In this document: in pieces, positions 35,711 through 43,671 of the stretch
Layout: each line of letters begins with the position of its first letter
Position numbering within the stretch: the stretch's first letter is position 1
DNA from: Streptomyces sp. NBC_01431
Lineage (GTDB): Bacteria > Actinomycetota > Actinomycetes > Streptomycetales > Streptomycetaceae
Reading direction: 5' to 3'
DNA length: 64,000 nt
Assembly (NCBI RefSeq): GCF_036231355.1
Contig: NZ_CP109496.1
Span: forward strand, 6,882,001 to 6,946,000
Made by a program: the position numbers and the translations under genes
The notes under the pieces: generated by a model
Seen by the model: only the letters and a program-made list of their open reading frames with translations
Databases searched by the model: none
Told to the model about the DNA's origin: nothing

Positions 35711-37108
35711 CTAGTTCTGCCCGCCCCGCGCGGCCGGGGTCACGGTGGCGGTCCTGCCGAGGCGGGCGGTGACGACCAGGGTGCCCTCCTCGATCTGGTA
35801 GTCGAGCGGCAGGCCGAGGCCGCGCATGGCCGCGACCATGCCGGTGTTGGAGGACTGGGTGACGGCATAGACGCTGTCGCAGCGGGCCTCGACGGCGAGT
35901 TCGACCAGCCGGCGCAGCAGCTCCGAGCCGATGCCACGGCGCTGCCAGGAGTCCTCGATGAGCAGCGCGACCTCGGTTTCGTCGCCGTCCCAGAGCAGAT
36001 GGCCGAGCCCGACGAGTCGCCCCGACGCGGTCTGTACGGCGAGGGTGCGGCCGTAGCGCGGGCTGAGGAGGTGGCCGAGGTATCGGTCGGCGTCACCGAC
36101 GGGGCCGTGGTAGCGCAGGCTCAGCGTGCGGTCCGAGCAGCGCTCGTGCATGGCCTTGGCGGCCTCGATGTCGTTCTGGTCGGCCCGCCGTACCGTGATC
36201 TCGTTGCCCTCCGGCAGGGTCAGGACGTGCTCACCGCGCGGGACGCGCGGCCCGAGGCGGGCGTCCAGCTCGACCAGCGCGCGGGCCCGCGCGAACTCGG
36301 TGGGCGTGAACGGCAGATAGGGCCGCTCGATGGTGATCACTCCGCCGCTCGGGTCGCGCAGCCGCATCGTGGTCGCTTCCAATACGCCCTCGACCGGGGC
36401 CGTCTCACCGGTGGGGCGGCCGGTCAGGGAGACCGCGGGCAGCGAGTGGATGGTGCAGCGGCCGAGCAACTGGCGCAACGCTAGCGGGAGTTCGGCCGCG
36501 TCGAGTGCGGTGCGGGTGGCGAGGCCGAGCACCCGGGTCGGCGCGTCCACGAGGTCGTGGGCGTCCGCCCGCTCGGTCCAGGTGTCGCGGGCGCCCACCG
36601 CCGCGACCACCCGGGACAGTTCGGCGGCCGACAGTTCGGCAGGCGTACGCAGCAGGAACTCGTCCACCGTGCCGTCGGCGAGCGGATGCGTCTGGAGGGT
36701 GAGGATGTCCACGCGGTGGCCGGCCAGCGCGGTGCACAGCGCCGCGAGGCTGCCGGGCTCGTCCCGCACCGTCGTCCGCATCCGCCACAGCGCCGTCTCG
36801 CGGGGCGCGTTCTCGGCTGCGGTGTCGTCGGTGCTGGAGGCCCCCGTCGCACCGCCGCCGGTATCGACGGCGGGCGGCGCATGGCTGTGGCGGCGTGCCC
36901 ACCACGTGTGGAACGCGGCCGTGGCGACCAGTGCCACGGCCGACACGATCAGGAGGAAGGGCCCCTTGGGGCCGTGTGCGACCAGGTTCGCGAGCCCGTC
37001 GGCGACGGCCACCGCCGTGAACACCGCGGCGAGTTCGACGAGGTCCCGCCGCCAGTGGTGTCGGCGGCGGGGGTGCTGGCCGGAGGTCATTGCCTGCATA
37101 TCAGTCAT
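35711..37108 (-). CDS. Membrane-anchored ACT-domain GNAT acetyltransferase
   Basis: A 465-residue protein of unusual make-up. After a basic N-terminus (RRRHHWRRD) come two hydrophobic helices (VELAAVFTAVAVADGLANLV and PFLLIVSAVALVATAAFHTW). An ACT-like ligand-binding segment follows (RMRTTVRDEPGSLAALCTAL, HRVDILTLQTHPLADG), and finally a GNAT acetyltransferase domain (ITVRRADQNDIEAAKAMHER; VALLIEDSWQRRGIGSELLR is the acetyl-CoA loop). This suggests acetylation of a cytosolic target under amino-acid control at the membrane. The start is uncertain: ATG 37108, ATG 37099 or GTG 37126, none with a good ribosome site. The target is unknown. Confidence 0.8.
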   Translation of the reverse strand: MTDMQAMTSGQHPRRRHHWRRDLVELAAVFTAVAVADGLANLVAHGPKGPFLLIVSAVALVATAAFHTWWARRHSHAPPAVDTGGGATGASSTDDTAAENAPRETALWRMRTTVRDEPGSLAALCTALAGHRVDILTLQTHPLADGTVDEFLLRTPAELSAAELSRVVAAVGARDTWTERADAHDLVDAPTRVLGLATRTALDAAELPLALRQLLGRCTIHSLPAVSLTGRPTGETAPVEGVLEATTMRLRDPSGGVITIERPYLPFTPTEFARARALVELDARLGPRVPRGEHVLTLPEGNEITVRRADQNDIEAAKAMHERCSDRTLSLRYHGPVGDADRYLGHLLSPRYGRTLAVQTASGRLVGLGHLLWDGDETEVALLIEDSWQRRGIGSELLRRLVELAVEARCDSVYAVTQSSNTGMVAAMRGLGLPLDYQIEEGTLVVTARLGRTATVTPAARGGQN

Positions 37109-37483
37109 GGCATCACTGTGACTCACCGGTGTTGCGTGATCACGAACGCTTTGTGACTGACGGGTTAAGTGTGCTTCTGATGCTCTTTTGGCTGTTTTCT
37201 ACGGGCCGCTGGCCTGGACTGGCCGCTTCCGGTACCGGGCCCGTCCGCCCCGCCGTGGATCACTGGCCCACGAGACCGGGCCTCAGCGCCTGGCTGAAGA
37301 GTACCGACCCGCCCTGCGCCCTGCCGGAACGGGCGAACGCGGGCGCCGCGGCGACCGTTTCGCGCGGACCGTCCTAGGCCCATCGGCCCAGGGCCAAGGA
37401 ACGATCGACCGGCCGATCTTCGTTGGTTAGGTTGCCGGTACGGGACGCCGACGGGGGCGGACCGGCAGACAGAGGGGGAGCGC
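37109..37483. other. Divergent intergenic region without recognised gene
   Basis: This spacer separates the ACT-GNAT gene from the VOC gene. It is less GC-rich near 37140-37200. TTGGTTAGGTT occurs near 37425-37435 and may be part of the VOC promoter. The open frames here show no recognisable motif. Confidence 0.4.
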
Positions 37484-37894
37484 ATGCCCATCAGTGGCCG
37501 TTCGCACATCCGCATCGCCCGACCGTCCCGAGACCTGGCGGCGGCCGAGCGCTTCTGGGCCGGGGGGCTCGGCCTCAAGGTCGTCTACCGCGCCGAGGGC
37601 GGTGACGCGCCGGGCGAGCACTCGCTCCTGATGCTCGGTCGGCCGGACGCCGACTGGCATCTGGAACTGGTCCACGAGGCGAGCCGTCCGGTCGAACCGC
37701 GGCCGACCGAGGAGGACCTTCTGGTCATCTATCTGGACGACGACGTGCCCGACGAACTGGTGGGCCGCCTGGTGGAGCACGGCGGCACACGCGTCCGTTC
37801 GCCGAACCCGTACTGGAACGAATGGGGCGTGACCGTGGCCGACCCGGACGGATACCGGCTGGTGCTCTGCAAGCGCGGGTGGTCCAACGCGTGA
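37484..37894 (+). CDS. VOC (glyoxalase/bleomycin-resistance fold) protein
   Basis: A 136-residue single-chain VOC protein with paired beta-alpha-beta-beta-beta modules. The first module begins RSHIRIARPSRDLAAAERFW with GGLGLKVVY. The second ends WNEWGVTVADPDGYRLVLCK, where the Glu/Asp positions usually bind metal. A strong ribosome site, GAGGGGGAG, precedes ATG 37484. The family includes lyases, dioxygenases and drug-binding proteins, and the activity here cannot be told. Confidence 0.82.
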   Translation: MPISGRSHIRIARPSRDLAAAERFWAGGLGLKVVYRAEGGDAPGEHSLLMLGRPDADWHLELVHEASRPVEPRPTEEDLLVIYLDDDVPDELVGRLVEHGGTRVRSPNPYWNEWGVTVADPDGYRLVLCKRGWSNA

Positions 37895-37967
37895 TGTGAC
37901 AACTGCTTGACGCGGCGGCCCTCGCGACGCTTCCCGGCACGGCCGCCTGTCACGCCTGCCGCCGCCG

Positions 37968-39410
37968 CTACCCGACCGCTTCCGCCAGGAGACCGATCCC
38001 GTGCCTGATGTCGCCGGGTGCGACATGGGCGTACCCGAGGACCAGGGTCACACCCGGGCGGGGCGCTGACTCGGAGCCGTAGTCGGTGAGCGGTCGGACG
38101 GCGACGCCCGCGCGAGCCGCCCGTTCCAGGAACTCCGGCTCGGGACCGTACCGCTGGGGCAACCGGACGATGATGTGCAGTCCGGCCGCGATGCCACTGA
38201 CCTCGGCACCGGGGAAGTGCCGGGCCAGCGCCGCCACCAGGACGTCCCGGCGCTCGCGGTAGGCGCGTTGGCAGCGGCGCAGCTGGCGGTCGTAGGCGCC
38301 GCTCGTGATGAAGTCGGCCAGCAGCGCCTGGTCGAGGGACGGGTTGCCGAGGTCCATGGTGCGCTTGCGCGCGACGACGGCCGCCGAGAGCGGCTCGGGT
38401 GCGAGCAGCCAGCCGAGCCGCAGCCCCGGAGCCAGTGACTTGCTCACCGAGCCGGTGTAGGCGACGTGTTCGGGGTCCAGGCCCTGGAGTGCGCCCACCG
38501 GCGCCCGGTCGTAGCGGAAGTCCCCGTCGTAGTCGTCCTCGACGACCACGCCGTCCACTGAGCGTGCCCAGTTGAGGAGTTGGGCGCGCCGGTCGGCGGA
38601 GTAGCCGATTCCGGACGGGAATTGATGGGCCGGAGTCGCAACCACCGCCCGCACCCCGCTCGCGCGCAGCGGCTCGGTGGCCAGACCTTCGGCGTCGAGC
38701 GGCAGGGGCAGGGTGCGCACTCCCGCGGACGCGAACAGCGCGCTGTGCTCGGGGCTCCCCGGATCCTCCACCCCGACCACGGTCACATCACGTTCGGCCA
38801 GGGCGAATCCGAGCAGGGTCATCGCCTGCGCCACCCCCGAGCACACCACGATCCGCTCCGGGTCCGCGACGACGCCGCGCCTGCGGGCGAGCAGCCCGGC
38901 CAGCGCGGTTCGCAGTTCCGGAATTCCGCGAGGGTCCGGATATCCCAGTGCCCGGTGCGGCAGCGTGCCGAGGACCCGCTTGTGCGCGGCCGCCCAAGCC
39001 GCCCTCGGGAACAGGGACAGATCCGGGGTCCCCGGCAGGAAGTCGGTCACCGCACCACAGGGCCTCGGCGCCAGATCACGGATCGGCGGATCCGGCGCGG
39101 CGCGCACCGCGGCACCCACCCAGGTTCCCGCCCCCCGGCCGCTGCGCAGATACCCCTCGGCGGTCAGCTGCTCATACGTCTCTGTCACCAAGCCGCGCGA
39201 AACCCCCAGATCGGCGGCGAGTTCACGGCTTGAGGGCAGCCGGGTACCCGCCGCGAGCCGCCCGGAACGCACCGACTCGCGCAGCGCCGATTGGAGCATC
39301 CGCCCGCGCTGCCGGGCCGGAGCCGCGGCGGCGGGCACCAGCAGCTCCCAGGCCGCGTTCCAGGCCGCCCGGCCTTCGCCCCGCGACGCATTGGCCCCCG
39401 ATGACGTCAT
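37968..39410 (-). CDS. MocR-type regulator (GntR HTH fused to class I aminotransferase)
   Basis: A 480-residue MocR/PdxR-type regulator. The N-terminal GntR winged helix (LQSALRESVRSGRLAAGTRL, SSRELAADLGVSRGLVTETY) spans about 40-105. The rest is a fold-type I aminotransferase domain with a PLP-binding Lys in YTGSVSKSLAPGLRLGWLL. Such proteins use PLP or amino-derived ligands to sense metabolites. It is divergent from an EamA transporter, with only 47 bp between start codons, so it very likely controls that transporter. TTTAAGGT near the start suggests a leaderless or short-leader mRNA. Confidence 0.9.
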   Translation of the reverse strand: MTSSGANASRGEGRAAWNAAWELLVPAAAAPARQRGRMLQSALRESVRSGRLAAGTRLPSSRELAADLGVSRGLVTETYEQLTAEGYLRSGRGAGTWVGAAVRAAPDPPIRDLAPRPCGAVTDFLPGTPDLSLFPRAAWAAAHKRVLGTLPHRALGYPDPRGIPELRTALAGLLARRRGVVADPERIVVCSGVAQAMTLLGFALAERDVTVVGVEDPGSPEHSALFASAGVRTLPLPLDAEGLATEPLRASGVRAVVATPAHQFPSGIGYSADRRAQLLNWARSVDGVVVEDDYDGDFRYDRAPVGALQGLDPEHVAYTGSVSKSLAPGLRLGWLLAPEPLSAAVVARKRTMDLGNPSLDQALLADFITSGAYDRQLRRCQRAYRERRDVLVAALARHFPGAEVSGIAAGLHIIVRLPQRYGPEPEFLERAARAGVAVRPLTDYGSESAPRPGVTLVLGYAHVAPGDIRHGIGLLAEAVG

Positions 39411-39457
39411 GGAAGTGGACCTTAAAGGGGGCCGCCGTGCTCCTTAGCGTCGACCCC

Positions 39458-40642
39458 ATGCACCCCACGAACGTGACCCAGCTGCGCGGCGCGGCGCTCG
39501 CCGCACTCGCCTGCGTCCTGGTCGGCGGCTCCTTCACCGCCAACAGCCTCCTCGGCGACTACCCGTACGCGACCGGCCAGGCACTGCGGTACGCCCTCGC
39601 CCTGCTGCTGCTCCTGCCGCTGCTCGGCCGTGGTGGCACAGCCCCGCTGCGACGGCTCGGCGGGCGTGCGTGGGGGCGTCTCGCACTGCTCGCCGCGGTC
39701 GGGATGGTCGGCTTCAACCTGGCGGTGCTCGCCGCGGAACGCACCGCCGAACCGGCCGTTCCCGGCGTTTTCGTCGGCTGCGCGCCCGTCGTGGTGGCCG
39801 TGCTCGTACCGCTCCTCGACGGGCGTCGCCCCGCCCGGCCGGTGCTGTACGGGGCGCTGCTGGTGGCGGCGGGTGCCTTCACCGTGCAGGGCTGGGGCCG
39901 CACGGACCTGGCCGGAATCGCCTTCTCCGCCTTGGCCTTGCTCGGCGAGGTGGGCTTCGCCGTGCTCGCCGTTCCGGTCCTGCGACCGCTGGGTCCCAAG
40001 CTCCTGTCGGCGACCGTGTGCGCGGTCGCCGCCATCGAGTCGGCGTTGGCCGCCGTCGTCCTCAATGGCAGTGCGGCGCTGAAAGTTCCCGGTCCGGCCG
40101 AGGCCGCCGCGTTGCTGTGGCAGGCCGCGATCGTCACCGTCATCGGGTTCGTCTGCTGGTACAGCGGGATGCAGCGGATCGGCGCCGAGAAGGCGACGCT
40201 GTTCTCCGGCCTGATCCCGGTGGCGGCCGCCCTCACCGCACCCTTCGTCGGTACGGGTTCCTACGGCGTGGCCCAGGCTGTCGGCAGCGCACTGGTCGGC
40301 GCCGGAGTCGCCCTCGGGTCAGGCGTGTTGGGCCTGGGCCGGGGTGCTGGTTGCGACGGGGCGGCTCGTGTCCAGGATGACGCGCGCGACCAGGGCCGGG
40401 TCGTCGTTCATGGGTACGTGGCCGCAGCCGGGCAGGCGCACCAGGCGGGCGCCGGGGACGGCGTGCTTGGCGCGGACGCCTTGGCGGCGCAGCAGCAGCC
40501 GGTCCCTGCTGCCCCAGGCGACGGTCACCGCGACCCCGGGCACGTCGTCGGTGAACAGCACCTCGCGTCCGGCGGCCAGGGTCTGCTCGAAGCCGGGCGA
40601 GTGGCGCAGCGCGAGCGTCTCGGCGACGACGGACTCGGGTGA
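39458..40642 (+). CDS. EamA/DMT transporter with antisense-overlapping C-terminal extension
   Basis: The first 290 residues make a normal ten-helix EamA transporter (RGAALAALACVLVGGSFTAN; FVCWYSGMQRIGAEKATLFS near 230). The usual end would be around GVALGSGVLGLG (about 40340), but no stop occurs and the frame continues for roughly 100 hydrophilic Gly/Ala/Gln/Asp residues, opposite the convergent hydrolase gene, to 40642. The tail looks like a reading frame shadowed by the opposite gene. A lost stop or a nearby frameshift is likely. The start ATG 39458 lies a few bases after TTAGCGT, consistent with a leaderless mRNA under the divergent MocR. Confidence 0.75.
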   Translation: MHPTNVTQLRGAALAALACVLVGGSFTANSLLGDYPYATGQALRYALALLLLLPLLGRGGTAPLRRLGGRAWGRLALLAAVGMVGFNLAVLAAERTAEPAVPGVFVGCAPVVVAVLVPLLDGRRPARPVLYGALLVAAGAFTVQGWGRTDLAGIAFSALALLGEVGFAVLAVPVLRPLGPKLLSATVCAVAAIESALAAVVLNGSAALKVPGPAEAAALLWQAAIVTVIGFVCWYSGMQRIGAEKATLFSGLIPVAAALTAPFVGTGSYGVAQAVGSALVGAGVALGSGVLGLGRGAGCDGAARVQDDARDQGRVVVHGYVAAAGQAHQAGAGDGVLGADALAAQQQPVPAAPGDGHRDPGHVVGEQHLASGGQGLLEAGRVAQRERLGDDGLG

Positions 40643-41188
40643 GCGGCGGCCGGGGCGGGCGTAGATGGTGCTGGTCAGCGCGGTACGACCGGCGGCCGTG
40701 CGCGACATCCGCTCGATGACCGGCACCGGCAGCGCCTGGGCCACCTGTCGCATGGTGCGCAGCATCGTGAACGCGTACTGCCGCTCGGCCGGCGTCCAGA
40801 AGCCCGCGGGGGAGAGCGCCGTCACGGACCGTACGAGCTTCTCGCGGCCCAGTTCCAGGGCGAGCAGTCCACCGAGGGAGTTGCCCGCGACATGCGGTCG
40901 GTCGATCTTGAGGGCCTGGCACAGTGCGGCGAGGAACGGAACGACCGTGGTGAGCCCGTAGGAGACGCCGTCCGGAAGACCGGGCGACGTACCGAAACCG
41001 GGCAGATCGATCGCGATCACGTCCCGCTCGGCGGCGAGCAGGTCGAAGACCGGGTCCCAGGCCTGCAGGTGGTGGCCTACGCCGTGGAGCAGCAGGAGCG
41101 GTTCGCCCGTGCCCTGCCTGCGGTAGGTGACGGAGACGGCGCGGCTCCCACGGGGAGTGTCGACCATGAACGAGACCTCTGCGGCCAT
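40319..41188 (-). CDS. Alpha/beta fold hydrolase
   Basis: A 289-residue hydrolase. Motifs in order are EPLLLLHGVGHHLQAWDPVF (oxyanion region), DVIAIDLPGFGTSPG, the nucleophile elbow HVAGNSLGGLLALELG (Ser at about 110), and the C-terminal RLPGCGHVPMNDDP holding the catalytic His. The ATG at 41188 has AGGGAG upstream. A 12-bp palindrome TACCGTTCGGTA (41241-41252) lies 53 bp before the start and resembles a TetR-family operator. The last 324 bp overlap, antisense, the extended EamA frame. Confidence 0.85.
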   Translation of the reverse strand: MAAEVSFMVDTPRGSRAVSVTYRRQGTGEPLLLLHGVGHHLQAWDPVFDLLAAERDVIAIDLPGFGTSPGLPDGVSYGLTTVVPFLAALCQALKIDRPHVAGNSLGGLLALELGREKLVRSVTALSPAGFWTPAERQYAFTMLRTMRQVAQALPVPVIERMSRTAAGRTALTSTIYARPGRRSPESVVAETLALRHSPGFEQTLAAGREVLFTDDVPGVAVTVAWGSRDRLLLRRQGVRAKHAVPGARLVRLPGCGHVPMNDDPALVARVILDTSRPVATSTPAQAQHA

Positions 41189-41240
41189 GCTGCTGCTCCC
41201 TGTCCTGGGATCCACACTTAGACGTGCTGTCAGCAACAAT

Positions 41241-41252
41241 TACCGTTCGGTA
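41241..41252. promoter_or_regulatory. TetR-like operator palindrome
   Basis: TACCG-TT-CGGTA is a perfect palindrome 53 bp upstream of the hydrolase start. TACCG/CGGTA arms are common in operators of TetR-family repressors, but none is encoded nearby. Confidence 0.5.
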
Positions 41253-41473
41253 GCTTGGAGTTCAAGAGACGTGCCGGACAAGTCCTCGGCTGCTTGCGGG
41301 GGAATCGCGGTCCGCGGACGTCATCCTCAGAGGGCCCCCGCGTACGCCGCTCCCGGAAAAACGGGCAAATCCATCTACCTGGCCCGTGCGCCGCACAGCA
41401 TCCTCACAGCGGCGCGAACGTCGCGTGAACGCTCTGCGGCAACCCCCGTGTTCGCTCCGTAACGGTACGAGGA

Positions 41474-41487
41474 TTGGTCTTGACCAA
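41474..41487. promoter_or_regulatory. dre-like GntR/DasR-type operator
   Basis: TTGGTC-TT-GACCAA is a perfect inverted repeat. In ATTGGTCTTGACCAAG, 12 of 16 positions match the DasR-responsive element ACTGGTCTAGACCAGT. It lies 100 bp before the GntR gene, suggesting autoregulation or DasR control. Confidence 0.6.
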
Positions 41488-41586
41488 GGGGGTGCGCAGC
41501 CCTATGGTCGCAGAGTTAGTGCAGGAACCTTTAATAAACAAGGGCACGGAAAGCCGCCGCGCACACGGCGATTGCGGAGGATCAGG

Positions 41587-42351
41587 GTGGGGACCACGCA
41601 GCTGGAATCGGTGCCGGAACCGAAGTACTGGCACCTCAAGACGGTACTCAGCGAGGCGCTCGACTCGGACTTCGCGGTGGGCGAGATCCTGCCCAACGAG
41701 CGTGATCTCGCGGCCCGGTTCGGCGTCGCGCGCGCCACCCTGAGGCAGGCTCTGGAACAGCTCGAACTCGAAGGCCGGCTCCAGCGCCGCCGCGGGGTCG
41801 GCACCACCGTCGCCCCGCCGCGCACGGCCGTCTCCGTCGCCACCGCGCGACACGACTGGCCCGGCGCCCCCGGAGACGACTGGCAGACCGCCGACGCGAC
41901 GACCGCCGTGGCGCCCGCCGCCGTGAGCCGCCTCTTCGAGAGTGCGACCGGCGAGGAGATGCACACCGTCCGGCGGATCCGGGTGAGCCACGGCCAGGCC
42001 GTCGCGGCCGAACTCCTTCACGTCCCGGTCGCCTCGGTGCCCGAGCTCTCCGCCATCGACGCGCCCTCGGGCCCGGCCCGTGGCCGCGCCGTACTGCGCG
42101 AACTGCGGCGCCTCGAACTCGAAGGCCAGGACCGAGCCGTGGAACTCGGCTCCGCACGCGCCGACGACGCCAAGGAACTCGACCGCCTGCCCGGCGCCCC
42201 CGTCCTCGTCGTGACCACCCGCTACTTCTCCGCGGGCCGCACCGCGGCCGTCTCGGTGGCCACCTACCGCGCGGACACCTGCCGCCTCACCTTCGGCGAC
42301 TCGGGTGACCTGGAGATCAGCCACCCCGGCCAGCAGCGTCAGGCCTCCTGA
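41587..42351 (+). CDS. GntR/HutC-type transcriptional regulator (DasR-like)
   Basis: A 254-residue regulator. A GntR winged helix near the N-terminus (PKYWHLKTVLSEALDSDFAV, NERDLAARFGVARATLRQAL) is followed by a UbiC-like (UTRA) effector domain (EEMHTVRRIRVSHGQAVAAE, ELDRLPGAPVLVVTTRYFSA). This is the layout of DasR, the Streptomyces regulator responding to amino-sugar phosphates. The GTG at 41587 has GGAGG 6 nt upstream. A dre-like palindrome lies in its promoter and a ROK repressor is convergent. It is a DasR paralogue rather than clearly DasR itself. Confidence 0.85.
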   Translation: MGTTQLESVPEPKYWHLKTVLSEALDSDFAVGEILPNERDLAARFGVARATLRQALEQLELEGRLQRRRGVGTTVAPPRTAVSVATARHDWPGAPGDDWQTADATTAVAPAAVSRLFESATGEEMHTVRRIRVSHGQAVAAELLHVPVASVPELSAIDAPSGPARGRAVLRELRRLELEGQDRAVELGSARADDAKELDRLPGAPVLVVTTRYFSAGRTAAVSVATYRADTCRLTFGDSGDLEISHPGQQRQAS

Positions 42352-42374
42352 CCCAAGGGGCGCCCGTAAAACGT

Positions 42375-42405
42375 ACGGCCCGCAGCTCCCGGAGTCGCGG
42401 GCCGT
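42375..42405. terminator. Terminator hairpin between GntR and ROK genes
   Basis: ACGGCCCGC and GCGGGCCGT form a 9-bp perfect stem around a 13-nt loop. It is placed between two convergent stops and is probably bidirectional. Confidence 0.75.
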
Positions 42406-42425
42406 CGGCCTTCCGAAGGGGCGTT

Positions 42426-43583
42426 TCAGCGCCGCGCGGTGACCGTCCCTTCGACGGCGAACAGCTCTTCCTCCACGTGGTCGAGGGCAAGCCGCAACGC
42501 GCCCGTCGCCACCGCCGCCTCGCCCAGCATCGACAGCGCCACCCGAGGCGGCCGCAGGCAGTAGCGCGCCAACTCCTCGCGCAGCGGCTCCAGTACGCCA
42601 TCTATACCGGCCGCCCAGCCGCCCACGACGACCAGTTCCGGATCGAGCGCGAGCACCAGCGCGGCCACGTCGTGCACCAGCCGTTGAAGGAACCGTTCCA
42701 CCGCCGCCCGAGCACGCTCATCGCCCTGCTTGGCCAGCGCGAACACATCGGCGACGGCCTGCTCGTCCAGCGGGTGCAGCGGCTCGCCCGTCGTGGAGAG
42801 CAGCTTCTCCGGCGTGACGTCACGGCCGAGCAGATGGAGCGCCCCGATCTCGCCGGCCGCGCCGCCGAAGCCCCGGTGCAGCCGCCCACCGATCAATGAA
42901 CCCGCCCCCGGGCTCAGGCCCGCCATCACGAAGACGATGTCGTCGGAGTCGGTGGCCGCGCCCTTCCAGTGCTCCGCCACGGCGGCCGCGTTGGCGTCGT
43001 TCTCGACCAGGACCGGGCAGCGGAAGGAACGCCGCAGCCGCTCGCCCAGCGCCAAGCCCGTCCACTCCGGCAGCGCCGTGCCGAGCCGCACGGTGCCGTC
43101 CGCCTCGACGATGCCGGGGCTGCCGACGCCCACCGCCCGTAGCGAGCTGCGGGCGACACCGGCGCGGCGCAGCACATCGGCGACGGTCATCCTCACCCGC
43201 TCCAGGCGCTCGTCGGCCGAAGCCGTCTCGGGGACCTCGCGGGAACCCGCGCCGAAGATCCGCCCGTCCAGGCCCGAGAGCAGGGCGGAGACCCGGTGCG
43301 GACCGATCTCTATGCCGAGCAGGTGCCCCGCCTCGGCCCGGAACCGGAAACGCCGAGCGGGCCGGCCCTGACGCCGGGCCCCGCCCTCTTCGGGAGCCGA
43401 CTCGACGACCAGCCCGGTCTCCATGAGCCCCTCGACCACACCCTCGACGGTCGGCCGGGACAGCCCGGTGATCCGGGTCAGATCGGTCAGAGTGGGAGAT
43501 TCCGCGCCTCTCAGGGCGTGCAGCACCACCGCGGAATTGATCCGCCGCAGCAGAGAGGGGTCCCCGCCGGTCAGCCGCCCCAA
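42426..43583 (-). CDS. ROK family transcriptional regulator
   Basis: A 385-residue repressor of the NagC/XylR-type ROK family. A winged helix (RINSAVVLHALRGAESPTLT, ITGLSRPTVEGVVEGLMETG) is followed by a sugar-kinase-like ATPase fold (GHLLGIEIGPHRVSALLSGL; LVENDANAAAVAEHW; GFGGAAGEIGALHLLGR). The zinc-binding Cys cluster found in many ROK members is absent. The TTG at 43583 is chosen because GGGAGG precedes it and upstream sequence is Arg/Ser-rich noise. Such proteins usually respond to sugars, but no sugar operon is adjacent. Confidence 0.87.
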   Translation of the reverse strand: MGRLTGGDPSLLRRINSAVVLHALRGAESPTLTDLTRITGLSRPTVEGVVEGLMETGLVVESAPEEGGARRQGRPARRFRFRAEAGHLLGIEIGPHRVSALLSGLDGRIFGAGSREVPETASADERLERVRMTVADVLRRAGVARSSLRAVGVGSPGIVEADGTVRLGTALPEWTGLALGERLRRSFRCPVLVENDANAAAVAEHWKGAATDSDDIVFVMAGLSPGAGSLIGGRLHRGFGGAAGEIGALHLLGRDVTPEKLLSTTGEPLHPLDEQAVADVFALAKQGDERARAAVERFLQRLVHDVAALVLALDPELVVVGGWAAGIDGVLEPLREELARYCLRPPRVALSMLGEAAVATGALRLALDHVEEELFAVEGTVTARR

Positions 43584-43671
43584 CGTGTGTCCTCCCAGCT
43601 CGTGCGCGTGTCTGCCGGATCGTACTCGCTGGTCAGGTGTACGGCGAGCGGCGGCCGGTAACGGAGCCGCA

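Larger units (their letters stand above)
41189..41586. promoter_or_regulatory. Divergent control region of hydrolase and GntR genes
   Basis: No gene is seen in these 398 bp. They hold a TetR-like palindrome (41241-41252) near the hydrolase and a dre-like palindrome (41474-41487) near the GntR gene. An AT-rich stretch, CCTTTAATAAAC, lies near 41528-41539. Confidence 0.55.

Noticed and set aside
37420..37440. Iron box (IdeR/DmdR-type) before the VOC gene
   Set aside because: Only one half, TTAGGTT, is present and the second half of the palindrome is missing.
37165..37578. Minus-strand frame of 137 residues in the VOC upstream region
   Set aside because: It overlaps the VOC gene start, is Arg/Gly/Pro-rich and has no recognisable motif.
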